Counted from the first letter of the stretch, positions 48,318-57,957 are shown. The stretch: DNA of 64,000 nt from Methanobrevibacter sp. UBA412 (GCA_002495685.1 DAGJ01000021.1:552-64551), one strand, 5' to 3'. Notes: generated by a model from the sequence alone, not told the origin. Translations and numbers: made by a program.

Positions 48318-49433
48318 ATGCAAAGAAAAGGGGTAGCGAATTTACCATTACATGGAGGACACCCACCACACTGGTTATTCACCCGAATGATAGATTTAGC
48401 CGAAGCAATAACAGATGTAATACTAGATGAATACGGTCACACAGAATACTTAAACCGTATAAGTAACCCATACTGGTTTCAAGCATTCTCCTGCGTATTA
48501 GGATTTGATTGGCATTCCTCTGGAACAACCACAACAACACTTGGAGCTTTAAAAAGAGCAATTAAACCAGAAAAACATGGAATCTACATTTCCGGTGGAA
48601 AAGGTGCTAAGTCTCGTAAAACACCACAAGGCATAATTCATGCAGGAGATCTTTTCAATATTTCCACAAATAAAATTGATGAAATGGTGAACAATAGTAA
48701 ATTATCTGCTAAAATAGATAATAGTTGCATACAAGACGGATTCACCCTATATCAACATAATTTCTTCATAACAGAAAAAGGTGAATGGGCAGTAGTCCAA
48801 CAAGGAATGAATACAAAAAATAAGTATGCAAGAAGATACCATTGGATGAGTAACACAATAGATGATATGTTAGAAAACCCACATACTGGAATATCCTGTG
48901 ATGAAAAAGAAGCACAAGCACTAAATATGGTTGCAACAGAAAGTCAAAACACACAACAAATTAGCATAGATTTAATAAATGATAATCCAGAACACTTACG
49001 TAAATATTTTAAAAGAAAAGATCAAGCACAAACTTTACTCTCAGATTTCAATTCCACAACCAGTTTCACCATGCCGGCACATCATCCAGTACTTGATATG
49101 GATTTATCAGATAAAGAATTTGAAGTACTTAAAGAAGCATGGGAAATACAACCTGAAAATTATGAGGAATTACTCCTTTTACATGGTATTGGTCCGAAAA
49201 AGATAAGAGCATTAGCATTAATAAGTGATTTAGTATATGGTGAACCTGCAAGTTGGGAAGATCCTGTGAAATATAGTTTCACACATGGAGGTAAAGATGG
49301 TTTCCCTTATCCTGTAAATCGTGAAGTATATGATAATTCAATTAATACAATGAGACAAGCAATAGAAGAATCCCATATAAATAAAGATGAGAGAATAAAA
49401 GCAATAAAAAGATTAGATGATTTTATCACCTAA
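48318..49433 (+). CDS. DUF763 domain protein
   Basis: A 371-residue member of DUF763, spread through archaea and some bacteria. The family hallmark is at the very start: GVANLPLHGGHPPHWLFTRM. It is followed by FQAFSCVLGFDWHSSGTTTTT near residue 52 and GIYISGGKGAKSRKTP near residue 95. Near residue 295, LLLHGIGPKKIRALALISDL looks like a helix-hairpin-helix, so the protein may bind nucleic acid. Some relatives are annotated as DNA-processing or recombination proteins, without proof. It lies 64 bases after the fumarase gene and is convergent with trm56. Confidence 0.85.
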   Translation: MQRKGVANLPLHGGHPPHWLFTRMIDLAEAITDVILDEYGHTEYLNRISNPYWFQAFSCVLGFDWHSSGTTTTTLGALKRAIKPEKHGIYISGGKGAKSRKTPQGIIHAGDLFNISTNKIDEMVNNSKLSAKIDNSCIQDGFTLYQHNFFITEKGEWAVVQQGMNTKNKYARRYHWMSNTIDDMLENPHTGISCDEKEAQALNMVATESQNTQQISIDLINDNPEHLRKYFKRKDQAQTLLSDFNSTTSFTMPAHHPVLDMDLSDKEFEVLKEAWEIQPENYEELLLLHGIGPKKIRALALISDLVYGEPASWEDPVKYSFTHGGKDGFPYPVNREVYDNSINTMRQAIEESHINKDERIKAIKRLDDFIT

Positions 49434-49461
49434 AAAATAAAATTAGTATTTAAATTATATT

Positions 49462-50022
49462 TTAATGGTCTATTCCATGACTTTTCTTATTTTCATCATG
49501 AATATTTACATGTTTTCCATGAGCTTCTGGAATAACTTCAAAGACTGGTTCTTCAAATTCAATATTAAATTCTTCCCCATCCATTAACATATGTTGAAAT
49601 ACTGCTAATGCTGCAACTTCACTGTGAGGTTGTGTTGTAACACTAACATTCCAGTCACTATTTTCATAAACCTTAGTTGGGACTTTAGCTCCACCTACAA
49701 CTATTAAAATATCTTTATCTGAATTTCTAACTTCACTTACAACGTCTTGTGCTTGTGAACCATACATTGTTAAGTGAACTATTTTCCCACCATTATCTCT
49801 CCAATCTGTGATAACTTTCATAAAGTTCTTTTCATAGGCAACTTCAAAGTCACCACCCCAACGGTTTACAATGTCTCGAACATTATCCATTAATCTATGA
49901 TCTTGTTCTCCACTTAACCAAACTTTACTTGCACCAAAAGCTCTACTTGTTAAGCATACATGTGTTGTGATACGTGTATCTCTTTTTAATCTATGATCTA
50001 ATCTTAAAACATTAATCTTCAA
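49462..50022 (-). CDS. trm56: tRNA (cytidine(56)-2'-O)-methyltransferase
   Basis: A SPOUT-fold methyltransferase that methylates the ribose of C56 in the T-loop of archaeal tRNAs, 186 residues from the TTG at 50022. That start is ten bases from GAGG; a TTG three codons earlier is too close to it. Family blocks are VLRLDHRLKRDTRITTHVCLTSRAFGA at the N terminus, IVHLTMYGSQAQDV near residue 90 and LIVVGGAKVPTKVYE near residue 112. The last forms the SAM-binding knot with NVSVTTQPHSEVAALAVF. It is 29 bases downstream of cobS on the same strand. Confidence 0.9.
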   Translation of the reverse strand: MKINVLRLDHRLKRDTRITTHVCLTSRAFGASKVWLSGEQDHRLMDNVRDIVNRWGGDFEVAYEKNFMKVITDWRDNGGKIVHLTMYGSQAQDVVSEVRNSDKDILIVVGGAKVPTKVYENSDWNVSVTTQPHSEVAALAVFQHMLMDGEEFNIEFEEPVFEVIPEAHGKHVNIHDENKKSHGIDH

Positions 50023-50051
50023 AAATATCAAACCTCTAAAAAATAATTTTT

Positions 50052-50852
50052 TTATACTATGAGTACATATGGTATAATCATCATTAAAAGTGAAAACATA
50101 CGTCCTATTTCATTACTTGCACCTAAAACATCACCTGTTGCAAATTTCATATGATGTTTACATACAAGACTAGTTAATGCTCCACCAAGTATACCACCAA
50201 TTACTCCAAATACTCCTAATTTTGTATTAATAACTAATGCGATAATTAAACAAATAATAACACTCACAATGTAGTTGGTTTTATTTGTGTATTCTATGAA
50301 ACTTTTACCTGTACCATTAACATATGGTGTGCTTGTTAAACAAGTAGTTAATAATCCGAGTTTAGCACACATTTCACTTATTAGAACAATCCAAATAAGA
50401 CCATGACTAATAAATGTGAAATAACAAGTAATAGTAATAAGGCCTGTTAAAAATAATGATGATATAGCACCAGTACCAATTAATGAATCACGCATTACAC
50501 GGATTTTATCTTTACTAGTTCCCTGAAACATCACACCATCACTAAAATCAAGCAAACCATCTAAATGATGACAACCATTAATTAATATGAAAAATCCATA
50601 AATAATAACAGCACTTAAAAAGTAAGGTAAGTTTAAAACATTATTTAAAACAAATAATATAATAACACCTAATAATCCTACAAAAGCATTAATAACCGGC
50701 CAAAACCATGTCATTTTAGCCATTTCATCAATTGTTGTTCGAACATTCAATGGGATTATAGTTGAAAAAGTAAATAAGCCAAGAATACTTCTCCACATTG
50801 AAAATTCTTGTCTATTAAAATAATCATCCCTATTTTTGTCAACACGACTCAT
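50052..50852 (-). CDS. cobS: Adenosylcobinamide-GDP ribazoletransferase (cobalamin synthase)
   Basis: A membrane enzyme of 266 residues that joins adenosylcobinamide-GDP with alpha-ribazole or its phosphate, finishing the cobamide. The ATG at 50852 is 11 bases from GGAG; a GTG four codons earlier lies within GGAGTGA and is rejected. Family motifs are FTFSTIIPL near residue 25, LINGCHHLDGLLDFSDGVM near residue 90 and IRVMRDSLIGTGA near residue 118, with several hydrophobic helices. It is 35 bases after cbiS on the same strand, and its substrate is made by CobY. Together they supply MtrA with its cobamide. Confidence 0.9.
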   Translation of the reverse strand: MSRVDKNRDDYFNRQEFSMWRSILGLFTFSTIIPLNVRTTIDEMAKMTWFWPVINAFVGLLGVIILFVLNNVLNLPYFLSAVIIYGFFILINGCHHLDGLLDFSDGVMFQGTSKDKIRVMRDSLIGTGAISSLFLTGLITITCYFTFISHGLIWIVLISEMCAKLGLLTTCLTSTPYVNGTGKSFIEYTNKTNYIVSVIICLIIALVINTKLGVFGVIGGILGGALTSLVCKHHMKFATGDVLGASNEIGRMFSLLMMIIPYVLIV

Positions 50853-50887
50853 AAAAAATTTCACTCCAACCTTGTTCTACTTTTTCT

Positions 50888-52045
50888 TTATTCTTCAAAT
50901 ATTTTACTCATACAACCTGCAATTAATCCAGCAAAGATATCATCTAACATTGGACCTAAACCAAAAATAATCCCCGGTTTCTTTTCATCGTAACGTTTAA
51001 AATTAAAGGTAGCCTTAGTACCAGCAATCTGATTACTAATAGCTAAACCTAAAACCTCATCAGTATATAAATATGCTGGATCATCTGAGATATCAACTTC
51101 ACGTAAACGATTATTCTCAAAATCCTGTTCTGTTCTGATTGCAGCCATTAATAAAGCAATCACATTAATATCAGTTAAACTCTTAAGGATTTCTTCTTCT
51201 AAACGATTCTTCAAATCATTAGTAACCTCAACACCAACACAAAGTTCAAAACCCGCATCAACTAAATCACTAATCTGTATACCTTCAGAAACAAGATAAT
51301 CAAGAATACCGAAATCTAAACCCATACGTTTAACACTATCTTCACAGTTAATAATAACAGATTCCTCTAAATCCTTTAAAAACTTAGGAATATCTAAAGA
51401 TTCATCATCATATTCAGCTTGAGTAATATCAACACCACTATCCATATACTCCTCATCATAATCCTGACTTGGAAGATTAGATGCAATTACCAAGAAATCA
51501 TTCTGATTTATAATATTATTAATATGAACTGGTAAATTCAAACTTTGGAAAAACTTAGTTTTAGCTTTAATACAAGTCTTATAAATGTTTATTAAAAGTT
51601 TAGGACTTAAACTCTTATTAATCAAAATAACTTCACCAAGATTAATACGTGCATCCTTAAAACCTTTAGGACTATTTGCAACTTTCAATTTATCAGTGAA
51701 ATCTTCAACACTAACATCATTACGTATAATATTCAATATACCATAATCATTATAAGTATTAGTGAAATATTCTAAATCCTTAGAAAATGTTGCAATATAA
51801 CTACCAGAAATATTATTTGTTTCCTTATAATCTTCAGTTAACCCTATTAAACCCTCAATATCAAGGTTTTCACTATTTTTCACATCATCCTTTAAAATAA
51901 TAATATTTTCAACTATATCAATACCATCACTTATTTCTAAATCACTAAAAGTTAAGAAATAATCTGGATTATTAATACAAATATGATTATCCGTATTTGA
52001 AACTTTAACATTACTTAAATGGTTCTTTTCACTTGTATCATTCAC
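50888..52045 (-). CDS. cbiS: Adenosylcobinamide hydrolase / alpha-ribazole phosphatase
   Basis: A 385-residue two-domain protein of the CbiS type. The N-terminal two-thirds match CbiZ, an amidohydrolase that salvages incomplete corrinoids by removing the side chain ([18 protein letters not shown] and the following [12 protein letters not shown]). The C-terminal 150 residues match CobZ, the archaeal alpha-ribazole phosphatase, related to phosphatidylglycerophosphatase A, with [20 protein letters not shown] at the end. It is followed by cobS on the same strand, so late cobamide assembly is grouped here. The acidic insert near residues 200-220 looks disordered. Assignment rests mainly on the C-terminal motif and the operon partner. 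Confidence 0.8.
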   Translation of the reverse strand: MNDTSEKNHLSNVKVSNTDNHICINNPDYFLTFSDLEISDGIDIVENIIILKDDVKNSENLDIEGLIGLTEDYKETNNISGSYIATFSKDLEYFTNTYNDYGILNIIRNDVSVEDFTDKLKVANSPKGFKDARINLGEVILINKSLSPKLLINIYKTCIKAKTKFFQSLNLPVHINNIINQNDFLVIASNLPSQDYDEEYMDSGVDITQAEYDDESLDIPKFLKDLEESVIINCEDSVKRMGLDFGILDYLVSEGIQISDLVDAGFELCVGVEVTNDLKNRLEEEILKSLTDINVIALLMAAIRTEQDFENNRLREVDISDDPAYLYTDEVLGLAISNQIAGTKATFNFKRYDEKKPGIIFGLGPMLDDIFAGLIAGCMSKIFEE

Positions 52046-52272
52046 TATAAATAGCCCCTATATAAAAAAATTTTTGTTTTTATTTCCAATAATTAAAAGA
52101 GAATTCTTTTTCAAAATAATATATAATCAAGAAAAATAAAATATATTAAGATTTATAAAAAAATAAATCATATTTAATATATATCATTTTCAACATAATA
52201 AATATTAATATTTAAAATATAAAAAATAAAAAAAATTATAATTTATTTTTTTTATAGGAGAATGAAAACTTC

Positions 52273-53490
52273 ATGGTAGTTATAATCGACCCACAACAAA
52301 GCGGAATTGCAGGAAACATGATAGTTGGAGCATTCGTAGATATGGGAGTAAACCCAAATGAAATGAAAACAATAATGGAAAAAGTAGCAAATGAATTCGG
52401 AAAAACCACCATACATTTAAATAAAATCAACAAAAAAGGCATCCAATCCACATATTGCAGGGTAGAAATACCTGAAGATGAAAATCCACACATCCATTAC
52501 ACAGAATTAATAAAAAAATTAGACACCATATCACAAAACACAGACTATGATCCTAAAATTTTTGAATTAAGTAAAAAAGTTTTCCAAAAAATAGCAGAAG
52601 CAGAATCCATAGTTCATGGTAAATCACTTCAAGAAATACATTTCCATGAAGTAGGAGCATGCGATGCAGTAGCAGATGTAATAGGCTCCGTCTATGGATA
52701 CTATAAATTAGGATTAGATAAAACACAAGTCATAGGATTACCAGTAAGTGTAGGTGGAGGAAACATCAAATCCGCACATGGACGAATACCAGTACCAGTA
52801 CCTGCAACACTAAATATTTTAAAAGGAATCACCATTAAAGGAGGACCAGTAGAAACAGAACTAGCAACACCAACAGGTGCAGCATTATATGTAACATTCT
52901 GCGATGAATTCAAACAATTCCAACCAAGTTTAAAACCCCAAATAATAGGTTACGGTGCAGGCAGGAAAGAATTCAACTACCCCAATGTATTAAGAATAAT
53001 ACAAGGAGAAAACCAAATACCATTAGAAAAAATAAATGTAATAGAAACCAATATAGATCACTTAAACGGTGAACAATTAGGATACCTATTCGATAAACTA
53101 ATAAAAGAAGGAGCAAATGATGTAATCATAATCCCTGTAATTATGAAAAAAAATCGACCAGGACAAATACTAAAAGTAATATCCAAAGAAGAAAACACAG
53201 AACACCTATTAAAAACAATATTCACAGAAACAGGATCACTTGGAATAAGAGTAACACCAATGACACATAGAGGAATAGCTAAAAGAGAATTTAAAAAAAT
53301 CCCAATCACAATAAATAAACAAGAATATGAAGTAACTTATAAAATAGCATATATTGATAATAAAATAATATCTAATCGCCCAGAATTCGAGGATATGAAA
53401 AAAATAGCACTAAAAACAGGTTTACCCCTAAAAAATGTAGTTGAACAAGCAAACATTACAATAAATAAACACTTAAAAGAAAACATATAA
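52273..53490 (+). CDS. larC: LarC-like nickel insertion protein
   Basis: A 405-residue protein of the LarC/DUF111 family, which inserts nickel into the pincer cofactor of lactate racemase-type enzymes. It is encoded as one unbroken frame, unlike the split larC of some bacteria. Motifs are DPQQSGIAGNMIVGAFVDMG at the N terminus, IHFHEVGACDAVADVIG near residue 118 and GGGNIKSAHGRIPVPVPATL near residue 160. The His-rich block probably holds nickel ligands. TAGGAG upstream supports the ATG. LarB, LarE and LarA are not in the window. It leads a plus-strand group with an acetyltransferase and queC. Confidence 0.85.
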   Translation: MVVIIDPQQSGIAGNMIVGAFVDMGVNPNEMKTIMEKVANEFGKTTIHLNKINKKGIQSTYCRVEIPEDENPHIHYTELIKKLDTISQNTDYDPKIFELSKKVFQKIAEAESIVHGKSLQEIHFHEVGACDAVADVIGSVYGYYKLGLDKTQVIGLPVSVGGGNIKSAHGRIPVPVPATLNILKGITIKGGPVETELATPTGAALYVTFCDEFKQFQPSLKPQIIGYGAGRKEFNYPNVLRIIQGENQIPLEKINVIETNIDHLNGEQLGYLFDKLIKEGANDVIIIPVIMKKNRPGQILKVISKEENTEHLLKTIFTETGSLGIRVTPMTHRGIAKREFKKIPITINKQEYEVTYKIAYIDNKIISNRPEFEDMKKIALKTGLPLKNVVEQANITINKHLKENI

Positions 53491-53506
53491 AAAGGCTTAA
53501 ATTAAT

Positions 53507-53968
53507 ATGGAAATCAAAATAGCAACAATAGAAGATGCAGAAATAATAACTAGTATAGTTGAAAACACTATAACTGAAATCTATCCGAAATATTTATCTG
53601 AAGAAAATATAGAATATTTCCTAAACCTACACTCAAAAGAAAACATAATAAAAGATATTAAAAACAAAAACGTGTACGTATTCCAATACCATGGAATAAG
53701 CTTTGCAACAGCAACAATACATGAAAACAATGTAAAAAGATTATACGTACTACCATCATTTGAAGGAAACGGTTACGGTTCAGCAATAATGACTTTCTTC
53801 GAGGATAAAATAAGTGAAAAATATGATTACATCCTCATAGATTCAACTAGTCCCAGTATAAATTTTTACATTAAACGAGGATATTATACAATAGAAAATA
53901 TAGAATTTAATATAAGTAATGAAAAAATTTTATACTATGAAATACTTAAAAAAGACTTAATAAAATAG
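53507..53968 (+). CDS. GNAT family N-acetyltransferase
   Basis: A 153-residue enzyme of the GNAT fold. The acetyl-CoA binding loop is visible as VLPSFEGNGYGSAIM (residues 85-99), followed by a helix and the segment LIDSTSPSINFYIKRGYY that closes the fold. The substrate is unknown. It lies 16 bases after larC and 13 bases before queC, so the three form an operon, but nothing in the sequence links them chemically. Typical length. Confidence 0.85.
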   Translation: MEIKIATIEDAEIITSIVENTITEIYPKYLSEENIEYFLNLHSKENIIKDIKNKNVYVFQYHGISFATATIHENNVKRLYVLPSFEGNGYGSAIMTFFEDKISEKYDYILIDSTSPSINFYIKRGYYTIENIEFNISNEKILYYEILKKDLIK

Positions 53969-53981
53969 GAATAAAAAACAC

Positions 53982-54683
53982 ATGATTAAAAAAGAAAACT
54001 TAAACCATAAAAAAGCAATAACAGTATTATCAGGAGGCTTAGATTCAGCAGTAGCCACAGCAGTCTATGCAAAAGAATACGATATACATGCAATAACATT
54101 CGATTATGGTCAAAAAGCAGCAAAAAAAGAAATACAAGTTTCTAAAGAAATATGTAAAGCCCTAAATATCAAACACACAGTAATGGATTTAAAATGGTTA
54201 GGTCAAATAAGTAACTCAGCATTAACCACAGACAAACCAATACCAGAAATCGAAAACAACAAATTAGATGATACAAAAACATGCACCAATACAGCAGATA
54301 AAGTATGGGTGTCAGGTAGAAACATAGTATTCACAAGTATAGCAACAAGCTTTGCAGAAGCAGAACATGCTGAAATAATCATTGTAGGATGGGATAAAGA
54401 AGAAGCAGCAACATTCCCAGACAACTCCAAAGAATTCCTAGAAAAATATAATCAAATGCTAAAAGAAGGATCACCACAAAACATCACAGTAAAAGCACCA
54501 GCAATAGATTTAAATAAAAAAGAAATAGTTCAATTAGGACAAAAATATAATGCCCCAATGAACTTAAGTTACTCCTGCTATAAAGGAAACAACAAACACT
54601 GTGGAGTCTGCGAATCTTGTATGCGACGTAAAAGAGCTTTCAAAGAAGCACAAATACCAGACCCAACAGATTATGAACAATAA
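53982..54683 (+). CDS. queC: 7-cyano-7-deazaguanine synthase
   Basis: A 233-residue ATP-dependent enzyme that makes preQ0, the precursor of archaeosine in archaeal tRNA. The PP-loop motif LSGGLDSAVATAVYA is at residues 17-31, and the zinc-binding C terminus CYKGNNKHCGVCESCMRRKRAF holds four cysteines. The conserved KVWVSGRNIVFTSIA block near residue 108 is specific for QueC. Length is normal. It closes the larC-GNAT-queC operon. Confidence 0.93.
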   Translation: MIKKENLNHKKAITVLSGGLDSAVATAVYAKEYDIHAITFDYGQKAAKKEIQVSKEICKALNIKHTVMDLKWLGQISNSALTTDKPIPEIENNKLDDTKTCTNTADKVWVSGRNIVFTSIATSFAEAEHAEIIIVGWDKEEAATFPDNSKEFLEKYNQMLKEGSPQNITVKAPAIDLNKKEIVQLGQKYNAPMNLSYSCYKGNNKHCGVCESCMRRKRAFKEAQIPDPTDYEQ

Positions 54684-54761
54684 AAAACATAAAATAAAAT
54701 AACAAAAAAATAAATAAAAAAAATTTTTATAGTCTTGATTAAATTGAAAAAAGAATTCATA

Positions 54762-55271
54762 ATGGCACAATTAGGTAGAATATTCATAATAGTAGCAATA
54801 ATCCTATCAATAGTTAATGCTTTCTACTGGAAAAAGAATTACATAGACGGATTATCCGTAATATTCGCTTTCCTATCACTAGTCATGGTGCTATATGCAT
54901 CACGTAACATTCGAAAACAATATACAAGTGGTCCAATTGGAGCATTAAACCAACAAGTAGCACAAAGCTACCTATTCAACATGGTATACAAGTCAACAAT
55001 TCAAAACAATTTCGAATCACTACCACTTGCAGTAGAAGAAGAAGTAAAAGAAAAAATGCCACAAATAAGCATAGATCAATTACTAAAAATATATGACTAT
55101 ATGCTAACAATACCAAAAGAAATAAACATTTTCTACTATAACCTAGATTCCACTAATCAAAATGATTTAAAAAATTCAGAAGCAGATATTAAAGCTTGGA
55201 TAAAAAGTAAATACTTATGGATGGATGAAGAAAGTCTAGATTTAAGTTTCCAAAGATTCTTTAACTCATAA
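54762..55271 (+). CDS. Small membrane protein, unassigned
   Basis: A 169-residue protein I do not recognise. Two N-terminal hydrophobic helices (IFIIVAIILSIVNAFYW and LSVIFAFLSLVMVLYA) are joined by a short charged loop. A soluble helical C-terminal domain of about 110 residues follows and should lie in the cytoplasm. I take the ATG at 54762; an in-frame TTG at 54735 would add nine residues, and no clear ribosome-binding site supports either. The C-terminal part has the look of a conserved globular domain (SIDQLLKIYDYMLTIP, DIKAWIKSKYLWMDEESLDLSFQRFF). It follows queC by 78 bases. Confidence 0.65.
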   Translation: MAQLGRIFIIVAIILSIVNAFYWKKNYIDGLSVIFAFLSLVMVLYASRNIRKQYTSGPIGALNQQVAQSYLFNMVYKSTIQNNFESLPLAVEEEVKEKMPQISIDQLLKIYDYMLTIPKEINIFYYNLDSTNQNDLKNSEADIKAWIKSKYLWMDEESLDLSFQRFFNS

Positions 55272-55646
55272 ATACTACTTTTAAGCTAACTATTTTTTTT
55301 TAAAATCCTAAAAAAATTTCAATTATTTTTTCAGTACTATCATGTATTGTAAATAATTTTTCGTTTTGTTTTACCATTTAAATTAATTAATGATAGTTAT
55401 GAATTATTTTTTTAAATACAAAATATTTTATTAACTGAGATTTAAGAGAGGGAAAATGAATTATATCCTCCTTAATAAATACAGAATGAAAAGTAATGAT
55501 CTGGATTTAATCAAATAAATTGAAACAGTTTTATCATGTCTTAATTATTATTTTAGTATAGGATTCCTAATCAAAGGATTTAATCTATTTAAAAGAATTA
55601 AAAAGAGTTTAAAGCTTTTTTAAATATTTAAAAATATGTGGGGAGT
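55272..55646. other. AT-rich spacer upstream of GTTAC repeats
   Basis: No gene or stem-loop that I can support. It may contain decayed coding sequence, but no frame is open beyond a few dozen codons. Confidence 0.35.
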
Positions 55647-56001
55647 GTTACATTTTATTAATGTTACCTGAAAGTTACATTAAAAAAAGTAACCCTTAGC
55701 TAACCTTAGAATCCTTAGATTTTAAAATAGGGTTATTATTATTATATTTTTTTAAAAGTTACTTAAATTTTAAATTAGAGCCTCCCCTTAGTGAGAATTT
55801 TTATTTTAATTAATATAAAATATGTATATAGGGGTACCCTCTTCAGAAAAAGGTAACTTTGTAACATTTATACAAATTAATATAAAATATTAAAAACTAT
55901 TTAATATTAATATATTATTTAATAAAATATTAAGGTGTACTTCCTTTAATAATGGTTACTTCATGAACATTAAAAAAGTAATCTTTTTTAAAAAAAGTAA
56001 C
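55647..56001. repeat. GTTAC/GTAAC repeat cluster
   Basis: Eight copies of GTTAC or its complement GTAAC within 355 bases (55647, 55663, 55674, 55689, 55758, 55853, 55861, 55955, 55997 mark the sites, with the 55853 and 55861 pair adjacent), most extended to AAAGTTACATT or AAAAAGTAACC in both orientations. G-rich patches precede two groups (GTGGGGAGTG, GGGGTACCC). The organisation parallels the palindrome array at 24.6-25.0 kb: a GGGGAGT start, a GGG-CC patch, then AGAAAAAG leading into the repeat. The role is unknown; candidates are protein-binding iterons or remains of an element. Confidence 0.6.
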
Positions 56002-56228
56002 CTCTAAAAAAGAAAGCCCTAAAATTAACTTAAAAATGTAAAATATCATGATTCACATTTTTAAAATAAAATCTAAGACATTAACTAATAAATTGGTTAA
56101 AAAATAAACAAGAATAATTTAAATAGAATTATATTCCAAATTTAAACACGTATATAATATAATTTTTAAATTTTTATTATTTAAAGTAGATTATATTATT
56201 AAAATAATAAATATAATATGAAATTATT

Positions 56229-56574
56229 TAAAGTTGGAAGACTATTTTTTCAAAAGATGAAAAGATTAATGAATCTTGCCCTTCTTTAAAGATATGTAAA
56301 ATTATTGGATATTTAAATTCAAATAAGTTGAATATTACTTTAAATTATTATTTTCGTTTAGGTGTAATACAAAGAAAATAAACCTTCTATTAAAGATTTT
56401 GATGAAGGAGGAATACAAGAGATAGAATTATCTGAAAAATATAAAAATGATTCAAAAAAAATACAAAGGGATTATCTAATAACTTCAGATTTACTAAATG
56501 AAATATCAAATTATTATAAAGGACAATTAAAAAAAGAGGTTAAACTTAGTGAATTGGTAGGTATTAAATATTAA
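56229..56574 (+). pseudogene. Frameshifted small gene
   Basis: Two adjoining reading frames look like one broken protein. The first (from about 56229 to a TAA near 56379) reads SWKTIFSKDEKINES and then LKICKIIGYLNSNKLNITLN, with a helix-turn-helix look. The second frame begins beside it, reading NKPSIKDFDEGGIQEIELS and continuing to a stop at 56572-56574. A one-base change near 56378 would join them. No start codon with a ribosome-binding site is present, and an in-frame stop precedes the first part. It lies just past the GTTAC repeats and may be a relic of the protein that bound them. Confidence 0.45.
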
Positions 56575-56751
56575 ATAATTAATTTTTTTTTAAATTAGTG
56601 GTTTTATTTTTTAACTCAAGATTTTTTAAAGAATTAAAATTTTAAAAAAAAAGAGAAGATAATTTAGTTATTTATTTTGTTATTATTAATACGTAATACT
56701 GTTATCATTATCTCCTTTTTTAAAAAAAATAAAAATATTTTTTAAAGATTT

Positions 56752-57495
56752 TTAGCTAAATTCAACACCACAATCTTCAATCTCTTTTTTCAGATTTTTA
56801 AAATAGTCTTCAGAACTAACATTCATTCTATGGTTAGTAGCATTTGAATCCATTATATCTACATCTAATAATGGACTAATCAAATTAGGTAATCCTTCTG
56901 ATTCAAATGAAACAATACCACAAATATCTGTATCATAAATAGGACTATTAACATTTATAGTTTGAATTTCTTCAAGATTATTAGCCTGTTCTATTTTCTT
57001 TTTTAAATCTTCACTAATATCTACAGCAAATGATAATGGGAGTTGAGATATTATTATGTGTTCATTAATATAAAATGCGAGCTTATTTTTAACTAAAGAA
57101 TCCATAACATATTTATTTGGGCAATCTATAAGGATTAAATCTGTTTCACACATTTGTTTAGTGTCCATTAAATCTTCATATAAAAGATTATTTCCACGAA
57201 ATTTTGGTAAGACATAAATTAAGTTTAATATATAACTATCATTTACACTAGTTCTATATACACTAAATCCTACTACTTTTTTATCATAGACTATTTCTTT
57301 CATAAAAGCATATTCATTGTCAGGATCTTCTAAAAATCCATCTTTAACAAAGGCTTCATATAAATAAGGATATTGATCTGTTAATGTAGGTACTAATTTA
57401 ATTTGATCTTTAAGATGGTTTTCTTCTTGGTTGAATATTATTTTGCCTACACCATCTTTACGAGCTATATACTCATGTTTATTTTTATTTACCAT
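56752..57495 (-). CDS. GNAT-like acetyltransferase
   Basis: A 247-residue protein with a central GNAT-like half: VVGFSVYRTSVNDSYILNLIYVLPKFRGNNLLYEDLM matches beta-4 and the acetyl-CoA loop, though the loop is degenerate (RGNNLL in place of RGxGxG/A). The rest is unfamiliar, with a C-terminal part that looks like a partner-binding extension. The ATG at 57495 sits six bases after GAGGTGA, and that site lies inside a 17-codon upstream ORF whose stop overlaps this start. A 10-base palindrome, TGACATGTCA (57495-57504), spans the same point. Substrate unknown. Confidence 0.65.
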   Translation of the reverse strand: MVNKNKHEYIARKDGVGKIIFNQEENHLKDQIKLVPTLTDQYPYLYEAFVKDGFLEDPDNEYAFMKEIVYDKKVVGFSVYRTSVNDSYILNLIYVLPKFRGNNLLYEDLMDTKQMCETDLILIDCPNKYVMDSLVKNKLAFYINEHIIISQLPLSFAVDISEDLKKKIEQANNLEEIQTINVNSPIYDTDICGIVSFESEGLPNLISPLLDVDIMDSNATNHRMNVSSEDYFKNLKKEIEDCGVEFS

Positions 57496-57542
57496 GACAT
57501 GTCACCTCTTAATGAATTAAAGTATTTTATTTTAAATTTCAT
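57489..57542 (-). CDS. 17-codon leader ORF upstream of acetyltransferase gene
   Basis: On the minus strand the strongest ribosome-binding site in the window, AGGAGGTGA (57549-57557), stands six bases before an ATG at 57542. The ORF encodes MKFKIKYFNSLRGDMSW and ends in TAA at 57489-57491, overlapping the ATG of the acetyltransferase gene. The second ribosome-binding site (GAGGTGA) is inside this ORF. The layout implies translational coupling or attenuation by the leader peptide. A chance ORF is possible since it is short, but the site and the exact overlap argue for translation. Confidence 0.5.
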   Translation of the reverse strand: MKFKIKYFNSLRGDMSW

Positions 57543-57557
57543 ACTTTTTCACCTCCT

Positions 57558-57901
57558 AAGATTTTATTTTAAATTAAATTATTTTCTCCTTTTATTTGAT
57601 TTAATTAAAGAAAATAATTAAAATTCATTTTATTATATAGTACTAATACTCATTGTGGTAGCATGTGAAAATTACTATTCTTTTATTTTCCATATTTGAT
57701 TTTTATTAAAACAATAAAATATGATTAAAAATAGATTGGCAGTTTCTATAACTGTTACATTAATTTAAAAACAATTATTTTTTAATTTTATGAGCTTAAT
57801 AATTTTAATAAATAATAATTAATGAAAAATGAGAAATTTTAGTGATTTAATAAAATTTAGAAGAATTTATTTAAAAAAAGTTTTTGAATTATAATAAAAA
57901 G
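57558..57901. other. AT-rich spacer before pycB terminator
   Basis: No gene. Mostly A and T, containing the unidentified promoter of the acetyltransferase unit. Nothing else stood out. Confidence 0.4.
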
Positions 57902-57957
57902 TTTAAAAAAAAGAAAAGGGGTTTATGGTAATAAGTGTTTACTTATTTTATTACCAT
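57902..57957 (-). terminator. Terminator overlapping the pycB 3' end
   Basis: ATGGTAATAA (in the last codons of pycB, minus strand, 57948-57957) pairs perfectly with TTATTACCAT (57925-57934). CCCCTTTTCTTTTTTTT follows. The 5' arm is coding sequence. Confidence 0.75.
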
